Part shown: one piece after another, positions 46,484 through 58,167 of the stretch | How positions within the stretch are numbered: the stretch's first letter is position 1 | Layout of the letters: the number at the start of each line of letters is the position of its first letter | Source: Rutidosis leptorrhynchoides | Taxonomy: Eukaryota; Streptophyta; Magnoliopsida; Asterales; Asteraceae | Length of the DNA stretch: 64,000 nt | Direction of reading: 5' to 3' | Assembly (NCBI RefSeq): GCF_046630445.1 | Contig: NC_092341.1 | Location: 220,966,001-221,030,000, forward strand | The notes under the pieces: generated by a model | What the model was told of the DNA's origin: nothing | What the model saw: the letters and a program-made list of their open reading frames with translations, nothing else | The model's database searches: none | Program-made: the position numbers and the translations under genes

Positions 46484-48298
46484 ATGCCTTTCTTCAGATG
46501 GGGGAGCAAAAAGGTAAAAATTTCACCCCTAAACTCCTAAATTTCCTAATTTTTGTGATAATTACAATAAATTGCAATAATCTTAGTTTGATAATTTTTA
46601 GCTTAATTAGAGTTAAATTGTTGATATATTATGCTTGTATAGCCTAGATTGATGCTATTTGTCATGATTTGAAGCTTTAAACTTCAAAAATTTTAGAAAT
46701 CTAGGGTTTGTGTTCTTGAGCAATTTGGAGCTTTTTGATATAAACAGGTTATGGCCAATTTTTGTTATGAATTAGTGCTAAATTAAGTAGTGTAACATGT
46801 TTAGGTTGCTAAATGATCCAAACTTTGATCCTAAACATGATTTTTGAGCATCAAAGTGGACTTTTTAAGTCTAAAATTCATGAACTTGATTATTTTGATA
46901 TAATTGCCATTTGAAACTTGTTTAATTGCTAGTAATGGTTATTTTAACATGTTATTTGAGATTAATGCTTATGAACATTGTATACATTTTCATATATGCT
47001 TATTTGAAAAATTGTAGAATTGATAAAAATATGAAAATGAGTATAAGTCTAATATGGATTAAACATGTTATTGTAATTATGTTAAGTTGTTATTCTGCTA
47101 AAATTAATGCATATTTGGATGCAAAAATTTTGTGTTTAATGTGTTTTGCAGAAAAATACAGATACTGACGGTGCATCATCGTCTAGAGAAGCTGATCAAG
47201 AGCCACAGCAAGAACCATAGCCAGAGATGCAACAAGAACCATAACAACATGAACAACAACATCACTATGATCAACATTTGCCATATCATGAGCCTGAACA
47301 ACTGTTTTACACTCATTATCATCAATTTCAGCCTCACCCGAGGATTACGCACCTACTTATCAACGAACAACAGTTACATCCCAACCTAAGATTCGACCGA
47401 TGTTGGACAGAGTACCCAAAATTTCAAAAGAACATGCACATCCTGTACCACAAAAATATTGAAATGCCTCGGGTAATCGATTGGGAGCCTTTGGAAGCGG
47501 TTGGCCTAGCCGATTCGGTTAGAGGTTTACTAGTTCAAAGGTATGGTAACTCTACATTTAATGATTGGATCCACCTATTTACCACGCATAGAACTATATA
47601 TAGAGAATGGTGTGTTGAATTGCTTAGCACTATAGAGTTAAATAATCAGGTTACTATGTTAGGAGATAAAAGTTTTATTAGATTTTTGTTAGGCGGTAGA
47701 ATGTACAGGATTTCCATGTTGGACATGGCTAGAGCTTTATTAATCTACACCCCCGCTGAGATTAGTACACCTGATTGTAATAGTTTAATTACCGAAGGTG
47801 AGAGAGTAGATAGTAATTTTGACAATCACGCCGTATGGAGGCGTATGTCAAGATTTAGGGAGTTCACGCGGGGTGGTAGACACTCCTATTTAGATATTGA
47901 TAGAGCAGAGCTTCGCGTAATTCATAGGTTTTTAGCGAACTCGATTACACAATGAGGTAAAAACAAGGAGAAAATAACCCTAAACGATTTATTCTACCTC
48001 AAGTGCATTCGAAGCCCCAGAAGCTTTGTTAACATCCCCTACTGTATTGGTTATTATTTGTCCAAAATGGTGGAAGGTATACAGGAGGGGGGAATAATAG
48101 GAGGAGGAATTTTTGTTACACTCATTGGAGAGTATTTAGGTGTAGATAGGGAACAAGGGGGTCCAATGATGGTGGTTCAGGAACAAACCGAGAGTATAGG
48201 ATTGCAGGTATATCAAGGTGCAAAAGTACTAACTCGGAGTCACAATAGGCCAATACCATATCGGGGCACCCATCCACAGGTAGAGAGGGGTTCGGATT
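46484..48298 (+). pseudogene. Two-exon env-position gene (ATHILA ORF-1-like), 5' part, interrupted
   Basis: Exon 1 (46484-46513) encodes MPFFRWGSKK and ends at GT. The intron is 46514-47151 (638 bp, ends TTTTGCAG). Exon 2 starts at 47152, is in phase 0, and keeps the frame found in the other Athila copy. A Gln/Glu-rich start has two in-frame stops (near 47218 and 47242). The central domain is open from 47278 to a TGA at 47953-47955, where the relative has Arg (CGA to TGA), and then continues open from 47956 to the Tekay insertion. The 3' remainder is at 61431-61811. Function unknown. The coding part resembles an ATHILA ORF-1-type protein without clear membrane segments. Confidence 0.68.
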
Positions 48299-51200
48299 GT
48301 AGTGACCCGAACTTTTCCATGTTTATATATATTAATTGAGATTGATATTTACATGATTAAATGTTTCCAACATCTTAAGAAATCAAACTTGTTAAGACTT
48401 GATTAATTGAAATAGGTTTCATATAGACAATTGACCACCCAAGTTGATCGGTGATTCACGAACGTTAAAACTTGTAAAAACTATATGATGACATATATAT
48501 GGATATATATATATATATAGTTAACATGATACTATGATAAGAAAACATATCATAAAGTATATTAACAATGAACTACATATGTAAAAACAAGACTACTAAC
48601 TTAATGATTTTTAAACGAGACATATATGTAACGATTATCGTTGTAAAGACATTTAATGTATATATATCATATTAAGAGATATTCATACATGATAATATCA
48701 TGATAATATAATAATTTAAAATCTCATTTGATATTATAAACATTGGGTTAACAACATTTAACAAGATCGTTAACCTAAAGGTTTCAAAACAACACTTACA
48801 TGTAACGACTAACGATGACTTAACGACTCAGTTAAAATGTATATACATGTAGTGTTTTAATATGTATTTATACACTTTTGAAAGACTTCAATACACTTAT
48901 CAAAATACTTCTACTTAACAAAAATGCATACAATTACATCCTCGTTCAGTTTCATCAACAATTCTACTCGTATGCACCCGTATTCGTACTCGTACAATAC
49001 ACAGCTTTTAGATGTATGTACTATTGGTATATACACTCCAATGATCAGCTCTTAGCAGCCCATGTGAGTCACCTAACACATGTGGGAACCATCATTTGGC
49101 AACTAGCATGAAATATCTCATAAAATTACAAAAATATGAGTAATCATTCATGACTTATTTACATGAAAACAAAATTACATATCCTTTATATCTAATCCAT
49201 ACACCAACGACCAAAAACACCTACAAACACTTTCATTCTTCAATTTTCTTCATCTAATTGATCTCTCTCAAGTTCTATCTTCAAGTTCTAAGTGTTCTTC
49301 ATAAATTCCAAAAGTTCTAGTTTCATAAAATCAAGAATACTTTCAAGTTTGCTAGCTCACTTTCAATCTTGTAAGGTGATCATCCAATCTCAAGAAATCT
49401 TTGTTTCTTACAGTAGGTTATCATTCTAATACAAGGTAATAATCATATTCAAACTTTGGTTCAATGTCTATAACTATAACAATCTTATTTCAAGTGATGA
49501 TCTTACTTGAACTTGTTTTCGTGTCATGATTCTGCTTCAAGAACTTCGAGCCATCCAAGGATCCATTGAAGCTAGATCCATTTTTCTATTTTCCAGTAGG
49601 TTTATCCAAGGAACTTAAGGTAGTAATGATGTTCATAACATCATTTGATTCATACATATAAAACTATCTTATTCGAAGGTTTAAACTTGTAATCACTAGA
49701 ACATAGTTTAGTTAATTCTAAACTTGTTCGCAAACAAAAGTTAATCCCTCTAGCTTGACTTTTAAAATCAACTAAACACATGTTCTATATCTATATGATA
49801 TGCTAACTTAATGATTTAAAACCTGGAAACACGAAAAACACCGTAAAACCGGATTTACGCCGTCGTAGTAACACCGCGGGCTGTTTTGGGTTAGTTAATT
49901 AAAAATTATGATAAACTTTGATTTAAAAGTTGTTATTCTGAGAAAATGATTTTTATTATGAACATGAAACTATATCCAAAAATTATGGTTAAACTCAAAG
50001 TGGAAGTATGTTTTCTAAAATGGTCATCTAGACGTCGTTCTTTCGACTGAAATGACTACCTTTACAAAAACGACTTGTAACTTATTTTTCCGACTATAAA
50101 CCTATAATTTTTCTATTTAGATTCATAAAATAGAGTTCAATATGAAACCATAGCAATTTGATTCACTCAAAACGGATTTAAAATGAAGAAGTTATGGGTA
50201 AAACAAGATTGGATAATTTTTCTCATTTTAGCTACGTGAAAATTGGTAACAAATCTATTCCAACCATAACTTAATTAACTTGTATTGTATATTATGTAAT
50301 CTTGAGATACCATAGACACGTATACAATGTTTCGACCTATCATGTCGACACATCTATATATATTTCGGAACAACCATAGACACTCTATATGTGAATGTTG
50401 GAGTTAGCTATACAGGGTTGAGGTTGATTCCAAAATATATATAGTTTGAGTTGTGATCAATACTGAGATACGTATACACTGGGTCGTGGATTGATTCAAG
50501 ATAATATTTATCGATTTATTTCTGTACATCTAACTGTGGACAACTAGTTATAGGTTACTAACGAGGACAGCTGACTTAATAAACTTAAAACATCAAAATA
50601 TATTAAAAGTGTTGTAAATATATTTTGAACATACTTTAATATATATGTATATATTGTTATAGGTTCGTGAATCAACAGTGGCCAAGTCTTACTTCCCGAC
50701 GAAGTAAAAATCTGTGAAAGTGAGTTATAGTCCCACTTTTAAAATCTAATATTTTTGGGATGAGAATACATGCAGGTTTTATAAATGATTTACAAAATAG
50801 ACACAAGTACGTGAAACTACATTCTATGGTTGAATTATCGAAATCGAATATGCCCCTTTTTATTAAGTCTGGTAATCTAAGAATTAGGGAACAGACACCC
50901 TAATTGACGCGAATCCTAAAGATAGATCTATTGGGCCTAACAAACCCCATCCAAAGTACCGGATGCTTTAGTACTTCGAAATTTATATCATATCCGAAGG
51001 GTGTCCCGGAATGATGGGGATATTCTTATATATGCATCTTGTTATTGTCGGTTACCAGGTGTTCACCATATGAATGATTTTTATCTCTATGTATGGGATG
51101 TGTATTGAAATATGAAATCTTGTGGTCTATTGTTACGATTTGATATATATAGGTTAAACCTATAACTCACCAACATTTTTGTTGACGTTTAAAGCATGTT

Positions 51201-51553
51201 TATTCTCAGGTGAATATTAAGAGCTTCCGCTGTTGCATACTAAAATAAGGACAAGATTTGGAGTCCATGTTTGTATGATATTGTGTAAAAACTGCATTCA
51301 AGAAACTGATTTCGATGTAACATATTTGTATTGTAAACCATTATGTAATGGTCGTGTGTAAACAGGATATTTTAGATTATCATTATTTGATAATCTACGT
51401 AAAGCTTATTAAACCTTTATTTATGAAATAAAGGTTATGGTTTGTTTTAAAAATGAATGCAGTCTTTGAAAAACGTCTCATATAGAGGTCAAAACCTCGC
51501 AACGAAATCAATTAATATGGAACGTTTTTAATCAATAAGAACGGGACATTTCA
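48299..51553 (+). mobile_element. 5' LTR of the Tekay element
   Basis: 3,255 bp, TGTAGTGACC...GGGACATTTCA. TATA-like TTTATATC at about 49184-49191, followed by a CA-rich likely leader. A CATGTG palindromic block lies about 100 bp upstream of it (49059-49086). The 77-codon ORF at 48878 is repeated in the other LTR and is not a gene. Confidence 0.95.
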
Positions 51554-51554
51554 G

Positions 51555-51567
51555 TTGGTATCTGAGC
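51555..51567 (+). other. Primer-binding site (initiator tRNA-Met type)
   Basis: TTGGTATCTGAGC, one base after the LTR end. One mismatch to the common TGGTATCAGAGC. Confidence 0.85.
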
Positions 51568-51762
51568 GTTGGTCTTAGAGAACCAGAAAATTTGCATTAG
51601 TGTGTTTTATCGAGTTTGTTAGGATGCATTAGTGAGTCTGGACTTCGACCGTGTTTTCTTTAAAAATGATTGCTTAACATTTTTGTTGAAAACTATATAT
51701 TTTTAACATATGAATATTATGTGATATATTAATCTCTTAACGTGTTTGATATTATGTGATAG

Positions 51763-52377
51763 ATGTCTACCTCTAGAACAAGTCCCATTGACTCATCTAA
51801 TAATAATGAAGAGTCAAATGTAAATTGGAATGATTTGTGGACTGATTCACAAGTTCCCGAAGAGGAACCGGAAGAAGAGTCGGAACCGGAAGAAGAATCG
51901 GAACCGGAAGAAGAATCAGAACCGGATGAAGAAATAGAACCGGTGGGGGAAATAATAAAACGGTTAAGTAAAAGAAAATCCTCAACCAACCGACCAAAGT
52001 TAATTATGGTCAATGGTGTTTCTGCCAAGGAAGCAAAATATTGGGAGGATTACCAATTCTCCGATGAATCGGATTCCGACGAGAATTCCGATGATGTTAT
52101 AGAAATTACCCCAACTGAATTTAAAAAGGCAAAAGAAAATAATAAGGGAAAGGGCATAAAAATAGAGAAATCTAATTCCAACCCCGATGAACTTTATATG
52201 TATCGTCAACCCCCGAAGTCCTTAAGTTGTAACAATGACCCGGGAACCTCTAAACCACCAGGTTTTTCTAAACCAATGTGGACAACGACGGCTCGTATTA
52301 GGGGAACATCATATATCCCTAGAAACTTGGCAAAACGAACCAAAACCGAAGAAGAAGAAACGAGCGAGTCGGAATAA
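51763..52377 (+). CDS. Acidic ORF of the Tekay element, 204 aa, function unknown
   Basis: Intact ORF between PBS and the F-box ORF. Residues about 30-65 contain an 18-bp tandem repeat coding Glu-Glu-Glu-Ser-Glu-Pro. Further acidic Ser/Asp clusters follow (DESDSDENSDD), then a Pro/Arg/Thr-rich end. Predicted to be highly charged and disordered. No known domain recognised. It may be a captured host segment together with the F-box gene or an element-specific protein. Translation from the full-length RNA would be feasible since it is the first long ORF. Confidence 0.5.
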   Translation: MSTSRTSPIDSSNNNEESNVNWNDLWTDSQVPEEEPEEESEPEEESEPEEESEPDEEIEPVGEIIKRLSKRKSSTNRPKLIMVNGVSAKEAKYWEDYQFSDESDSDENSDDVIEITPTEFKKAKENNKGKGIKIEKSNSNPDELYMYRQPPKSLSCNNDPGTSKPPGFSKPMWTTTARIRGTSYIPRNLAKRTKTEEEETSESE

Positions 52378-52514
52378 GATAGTTGTATTCGTGTGGTGTA
52401 ATATATGTAATATAGTGTTCTTATGCTTTATGATATATGTAAAAATTGCTTGTATTAATAAGTATTTTTTTTATGAATCTAACTCTTGTCTATTTTACAG
52501 TTTAAAAACACAAA

Positions 52515-53198
52515 ATGGATAGACAACCCAATATTTTAAGAGACCTACCCGGAGACATGATTGATGAAATCTTGTCTAGAGTCGGCCAGAATTCTTCGGC
52601 ACAACTATTTAAGGCGAGATCAGTTTGTAAGACATTCGAAGAACGTTCCAAGAATGTCTTGGTTTATAAGAGACTTTCGTTTGAAAGATGGGGGATATCA
52701 CATTGGGAAACCCATAAGTTACGATGTGTTTACTTTGACGCATATATTGCGGGGAACCCAAATGCTATTTTACGCAACGGGTTAAGAAATTATTTTGACT
52801 CAATATATCCGAATATTGGACTTCGTGATTTAGAAAAAGCGGCTAACATGCAACATAAAGAAGCATGTTATGCTTACGGATTAGTAATGTTCGCTTCTCA
52901 CCAAAGTGAGAACAAGAACATCGGGCTACAACTATTAAACAAAACGTTTCCACAAGTGACGGAGTCGGTAATTGGGGTAAGAAATGAGGTTTTTAGATTA
53001 TTACGGGACTGTTGGACATTACGTAACCCTCGTCCCTTTGATGACGTTACAACACGCTGTCTTATCAACGGCCATAACGGTTATGTTGCACAAGACCAAG
53101 GATGGGAAGTAGTCCTAGTAAAACCAGAATGCATGACTTGTTTCTGGACGTATGAATTACGTGTCTTTATTGCCTTTGCTGAACGACTTGTGTACTAG
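52515..53198 (+). CDS. F-box protein (At1g67623-like) carried by the Tekay element
   Basis: Intact 227-codon ORF. The F-box is at about residues 8-48 (LRDLPGDMIDEILSRV, then ARSVCKTFEE), the Skp1-binding domain of SCF ubiquitin ligases. The rest has the layout of the plant family around the Arabidopsis putative F-box protein At1g67623: a NPNAILRNGL block, a helical repeat-like block (AANMQHKEACYAYGLVMF, reminiscent of a Sel1-like repeat) and a Cys-containing end (CMTCFWTYELRVF). A splice-acceptor-like TATTTTACAG lies 14 bp before the ATG. It lies in sense orientation between PBS and gag of a TSD-flanked element, so it moves with the element. Whether it is a recent capture or a fixed gene of the family needs comparison with other copies. 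Targets unknown. Confidence 0.75.
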   Translation: MDRQPNILRDLPGDMIDEILSRVGQNSSAQLFKARSVCKTFEERSKNVLVYKRLSFERWGISHWETHKLRCVYFDAYIAGNPNAILRNGLRNYFDSIYPNIGLRDLEKAANMQHKEACYAYGLVMFASHQSENKNIGLQLLNKTFPQVTESVIGVRNEVFRLLRDCWTLRNPRPFDDVTTRCLINGHNGYVAQDQGWEVVLVKPECMTCFWTYELRVFIAFAERLVY

Positions 53199-53539
53199 CT
53201 AGAATTGTCTTCACAACTATCTTGTATCAAAGTTATTGTGTGCTATATTTCATGCTTTATGTAAAATAAGCGGTATTGTAAGTTTGTAAAATATTGTATA
53301 AAAGTTTGAACGCGAAATATTATTATAATCAGTTTTTCATATAGAATTGTAGTAGTTGAATTGTATATTAGCTACTAAGTATGAACTTAACGGGTAGGTA
53401 CTACCCGAATTTAAACTTATAAAACGCTAATATGAAGAAAAAGCTTTTATAAATGAGTTCATATTATGCTACGAAATACTATTAACTACTCTTAATATTC
53501 TGTATGATTAACTTGTTCCATTTAACTATTTTGAAGGAA
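53199..53539 (+). other. Spacer with a copy of the PPT end and a 17-bp palindrome
   Basis: TTAACGGGTAGGTACT at about 53387-53402 equals the sequence just before the 3' LTR (58153-58168). Here it continues into CTACCCG, making the palindrome CGGGTAGGTACTACCCG (53391-53407, arms of 7). The DNA before it is AT-rich and may hold the 3' end of the F-box transcript. Confidence 0.55.
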
Positions 53540-54373
53540 ATGGCACCGACTACTCGACACACCGTGAATATGAATGAAGAGGAATTCCGTACTTTTCTAG
53601 CTTCAAACATAGCCGCAGTACAGGCTGCGCTACATACCAACAATAACCTTGGATCTAGCAGTACAGGAAATCGTGTAGGATGCACCTACAAAGAATTCAC
53701 TGCCTGCAAACCTTTAGAATTTGATGGAACCGAAGGACCGATCGGATTGAAACGGTGGACCGAGAAGGTTGAATCGGTGTTTGCCATAAGTAAGTGTACT
53801 GAAGAGGACAAAGTGAAGTACGCTACGCATACCTTCACAGGTTCTGCGTTAACATGGTGGAATACCTATCTAGAGCAAGTGGGACAAGATGATGCGTACG
53901 CACTACCGTGGTCAGCATTCAAGCACTTGATGAACGAGAAGTACCGTCCCAGAACCGAGGTCAATAAGCTCAAGACAGAACTTAGAGGGTTACGAACCCA
54001 AGGATTTGATATTACCACGTACGAAAGACGATTCACAGAATTGTGCCTATTGTGTCCGGGAGCATTCGAAGATGAGGAAGAGAAGATCGACGCGTTTGTG
54101 AAAGGATTACCGGAAAGAATCCAAGAAGATATAAGTTCACACGAGCCCGCCTCCATACAACAGGCATGTAGAATGGCTCACAAACTCGTGAACCAAATTG
54201 AAGAAAGAATTAAAGAACAGACTGCTGAAGAGGCCAATGTGAAGCAAGTCAAAAGAAAGTGGGAGGAAAACGGTGATAAGAATCACCAATACAACAACAA
54301 CAGCAATTACAACAATAATCGCAACAATTATCCCAACAATCGCAACATCAATCGCAACTACAACAAACGGCCC

Positions 54374-54416
<43 letters not shown>

Positions 54417-57400
54417 GCAACTACAACAATCATCCCAACAACAATAATAACCGCAACAACAACAACAATCAGAAGCAGCTATGCCAAAGGTGTGAAAAGA
54501 ATCACTCGGGGTTCTGCACCAAATTTTGCAACAAGTGTAAAAGAAATGGTCATAGCGCGGCGAAGTGTGAGGTCTACGGACCAGGGGTTAATAGAACGAA
54601 AGGAACAAATGGTGTCGGAACGAGTAATGGCGGAGCAAGTAGTGTCGGAGCAAGTTATGCCAATGTAGTTTGTTATAAATGTGGAAAACCAGGCCACATT
54701 ATTAGAAATTGCCCGAACCAGGAGAACACGAATGGACAAGGCCGTGGAAGAGTTTTCAATATTAATGCGGTAGAGGCACAGGAAGACCCGGAGCTTGTTA
54801 CGGGTACGTTTCTTATTGACAATAAATCTGCTTACGTTTTATTTGATTCGGGTGCGGATAGAAGCTATATGAGTAGAGATTTTTGTGCTAAATTAAGTTG
54901 TCCATTGACGCCTTTGGATAGTAAATTTTTACTCGAATTAGCAAATGGTAAATTAATTTCAGCAGATAATATATGTCGGAATCGAGAAATTAAACTGGTT
55001 AGCGAAACATTTAAGATTGATTTGATACCAGTAGAGTTAGGGAGTTTTGATGTGATAATCGGTATGGACTGGTTGAAAGAAGTGAAAGCAGAGATCGTTT
55101 GTTACAAAAATGCAATTCGCATTATACGAGAAAAAGGAAAACCCTTAATGGTGTACGGAGAAAAGGGCAACACGAAGCTACATCTTATTAGTAATTTGAA
55201 GGCACAAAAACTAATAAGAAAAGGTTGCTATGCTGTTCTAGCACACGTCGAGAAAGTACAAACTGAAGAAAAGAGCATCAATGATGTTCCCATTGCAAAA
55301 GAATTTCCCGATGTATTTCCGAAAGAATTACCGGGATTACCCCCACATCGATCCGTTGAATTTCAAATAGATCTTGTACCAGGAGCTGCACCAATAGCTC
55401 GTGCTCCTTACAGACTCGCACCCAGCGAGATGAAAGAACTGCAAAGCCAATTACAAGAACTTTTAGAGCGTGGTTTCATTCGACCAAGCACATCACCGTG
55501 GGGAGCTCCTGTTTTGTTTGTCAAGAAGAAAGATGGTACATTCAGGTTGTGTATCGACTACCGAGAGTTGAACAAACTTACCATCAAGAACCGCTACCCA
55601 CTACTGAGAATCGACGACTTATTTGATCAACTACAAGGCTCGTCTGTTTATTCAAAGATTGACTTACGTTCCGGGTATCATCAAATGCGGGTGAAAGAAG
55701 ATGATATTCCAAAGACTGCTTTTAGAACACGTTACGGTCATTACGAGTTTATGGTCATGCCGTTTGGTTTAACTAATGCACCAGCTGTGTTCATGGACCT
55801 TATGAACCGAGTGTGTGGACCATACCTTGACAAGTTTGTCATTGTTTTCATTGATGACATACTTATTTACTCAAAGAATGACCAAGAACACGGTGAACAT
55901 TTGAGAAAGGTGTTAGAAGTATTGAGGAAGGAAGAATTGTACGCTAAGTTTTCAAAGTGTGCATTTTGGTTGGAAGAAGTTCAATTCCTCGGTCACATAG
56001 TGAACAAAGAAGGTATTAAGGTGGATCCGGCAAAGATAGAAACTGTTGAAAAGTGGGAAACCCCGAAAACTCCGAAACACATACGCCAGTTTTTAGGACT
56101 AGCTGGTTACTACAGAAGGTTCATCCAAGACTTTTCCAGAATAGCAAAACCCTTGACTGCATTAACGCATAAAGGGAAGAAATTTGAATGGAATGATGAA
56201 CAAGAGAAAGCGTTTCAGTTATTGAAGAAAAAGCTAACTACGGCACCTATATTGTCATTGCCTGAAGGGAATGATGATTTTGTGATTTATTGTGATGCAT
56301 CAAAGCAAGGTCTCGGTTGTGTATTAATGCAACGAACGAAGGTGATTGCTTATGCGTCTAGACAATTGAAGATTCACGAACAAAATTATACGACGCATGA
56401 TTTGGAATTAGGCGCGGTTGTTTTTGCATTAAAGACTTGGAGGCACTACTTATATGGGGTCAAAAGTATTATATATACCGACCACAAAAGTCTTCAACAC
56501 ATATTTAATCAGAAACAACTGAATATGAGGCAGCGTAGGTGGATTGAATTATTGAATGATTACGACTTTGAGATTCGTTACCACCCGGGGAAGGCAAATG
56601 TGGTAGCCGATGCCTTGAGCAGGAAGGACAGAGAACCCATTCGAGTAAAATCTATGAATATAATGATTCATAATAACATTACTACTCAAATAAAGGAGGC
56701 GCAACAAGGAGTTTTAAAAGAGGGAAATTTAAAGGATGAAATACCCAAAGGATCGGAGAAGCATCTTAATATTCGGGAAGACGGAACCCGGTATAGGGCT
56801 GAAAGGATTTGGGTACCAAAATTTGGAGATATGAGAGAAATGGTACTTAGAGAAGCTCATAAAACCAGATACTCAATACATCCTGGAATGGGGAAGATGT
56901 ACAAGGATCTCAAGAAACATTTTTGGTGGCCGGGTATGAAAGCCGATGTTGCTAAATACGTAGGAGAATGTTTGACGTGTTCTAAGGTCAAAGCTGAGCA
57001 TCAGAAACCATCAGGTCTACTTCAACAACCCGAAATCCCGGAATGGAAATGGGAAAACATTACCATGGATTTCATCACTAAATTGCCAAGGACTGCAAGT
57101 GGTTTTGATACTATTTGGGTAATAGTTGATCGTCTCACCAAATCAGCACACTTCCTGCCAATAAGAGAAGATGATAAGATGGAGAAGTTAGCACGACTGT
57201 ATTTGAAGGAAGTCGTCTCCAGACATGGAATACCAATCTCTATTATCTCTGATAGGGATGGCAGATTTATTTCAAGATTCTGGCAGACATTGCAGCAAGC
57301 ATTAGGAACTCGTCTAGACATGAGTACTGCCTATCATCCACAAACTGATGGGCAGAGCGAAAGGACGATACAAACGCTTGAAGACATGCTACGAGCATGT

Positions 57401-58132
57401 GTTATTGATTTCGGAAACAGTTGGGATCGACATCTACCATTAGCAGAATTTTCCTACAACAACAGCTACCATTCAAGCATTGAGATGGCGCCGTTTGAAG
57501 CACTTTATGGTAGAAAGTGCAGGTCTCCGATTTGTTGGAGTGAAGTGGGGGATAGACAGATTACGGGTCCGGAGATTATACAAGAAACTACCGAGAAGAT
57601 CATCCAAATTCAACAACGATTGAAAACCGCCCAAAGTCGACAAAAGAGCTACGCTGACATTAAAAGAAAAGATATAGAATTTGAAATTGGAGAGATGGTC
57701 ATGCTTAAAGTTGCACCTTGGAAAGGCGTTGTTCGATTTGGTAAACGAGGGAAATAAAATCCAAGGTTTATTGGACCATTCAAGATTATTGATCGTGTCG
57801 GACCAGTAGCTTACCGACTTGAGTTACCTCAACAACTCGCGGCTGTACATAACACATTCCACGTCTCGAATTTGAAGAAATGTTTTGCAAAAGAAGATCT
57901 CACTATTCCATTAGATGAAATCCAAATCAACGAAAAACTTCAATTCATCGAAGAACCCGTCGAAATAATGGATCGTGAGGTTAAAAGACTTAAGCAAAAC
58001 AAGATACCAATTGTTAAGGTTCGATGGAATGCTCGTAGAGGACCCGAGTTCACCTGGGAGCGTGAAGATCAGATGAAGAAGAAATACCCGCATCTATTTC
58101 CAGAAGATTCGTCAACACCTTCAACAGCTTAA
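53540..58132 (+). pseudogene. Tekay gag-pol polyprotein with chromodomain, one in-frame stop
   Basis: One frame from [10 protein letters not shown] (ATG at 53540; an upstream in-frame ATG at 53504 is less likely) to 58132. Gag domain about residues 60-200, Asn-rich stretch, two zinc knuckles ([28 protein letters not shown]), protease with DSGAD, RT with intact FIDD ([10 protein letters not shown]) and MPFGLTNAP, RNase H with YCDAS, DLELGA and YTDHKSL, integrase with the zinc region, then [11 protein letters not shown] and GQSERT (DDE complete), GKRGK block. A TAA at 57755-57757 stops the frame before the last ~125 codons, which encode the rest of the integrase C-terminus and a chromodomain ([18 protein letters not shown]). 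The chromodomain guides integration in this lineage. All catalytic motifs look intact, so it is a near-active copy with one nonsense change. Confidence 0.92.
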
Positions 58133-58167
58133 AATTTCGGGACGAAATTTATTTAACGGGTAGGTAC
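58133..58167 (+). other. Polypurine tract region of the Tekay element
   Basis: Contains TTCGGGACGAAATTT and ends AACGGGTAGGTAC just before the 3' LTR. The tract is weak (purines broken by T and C). Confidence 0.6.

Noticed and set aside
48878-49111. 77-codon ORF found identically at 58750-58983
   Set aside because: It lies in both LTRs of the Tekay element; duplication reflects LTR identity, not gene conservation.
53504-53539. Upstream in-frame ATG for the Tekay polyprotein
   Set aside because: The twelve extra residues are hydrophobic and AT-rich; the start at 53540 (MAPTTRH) fits related gag proteins better.
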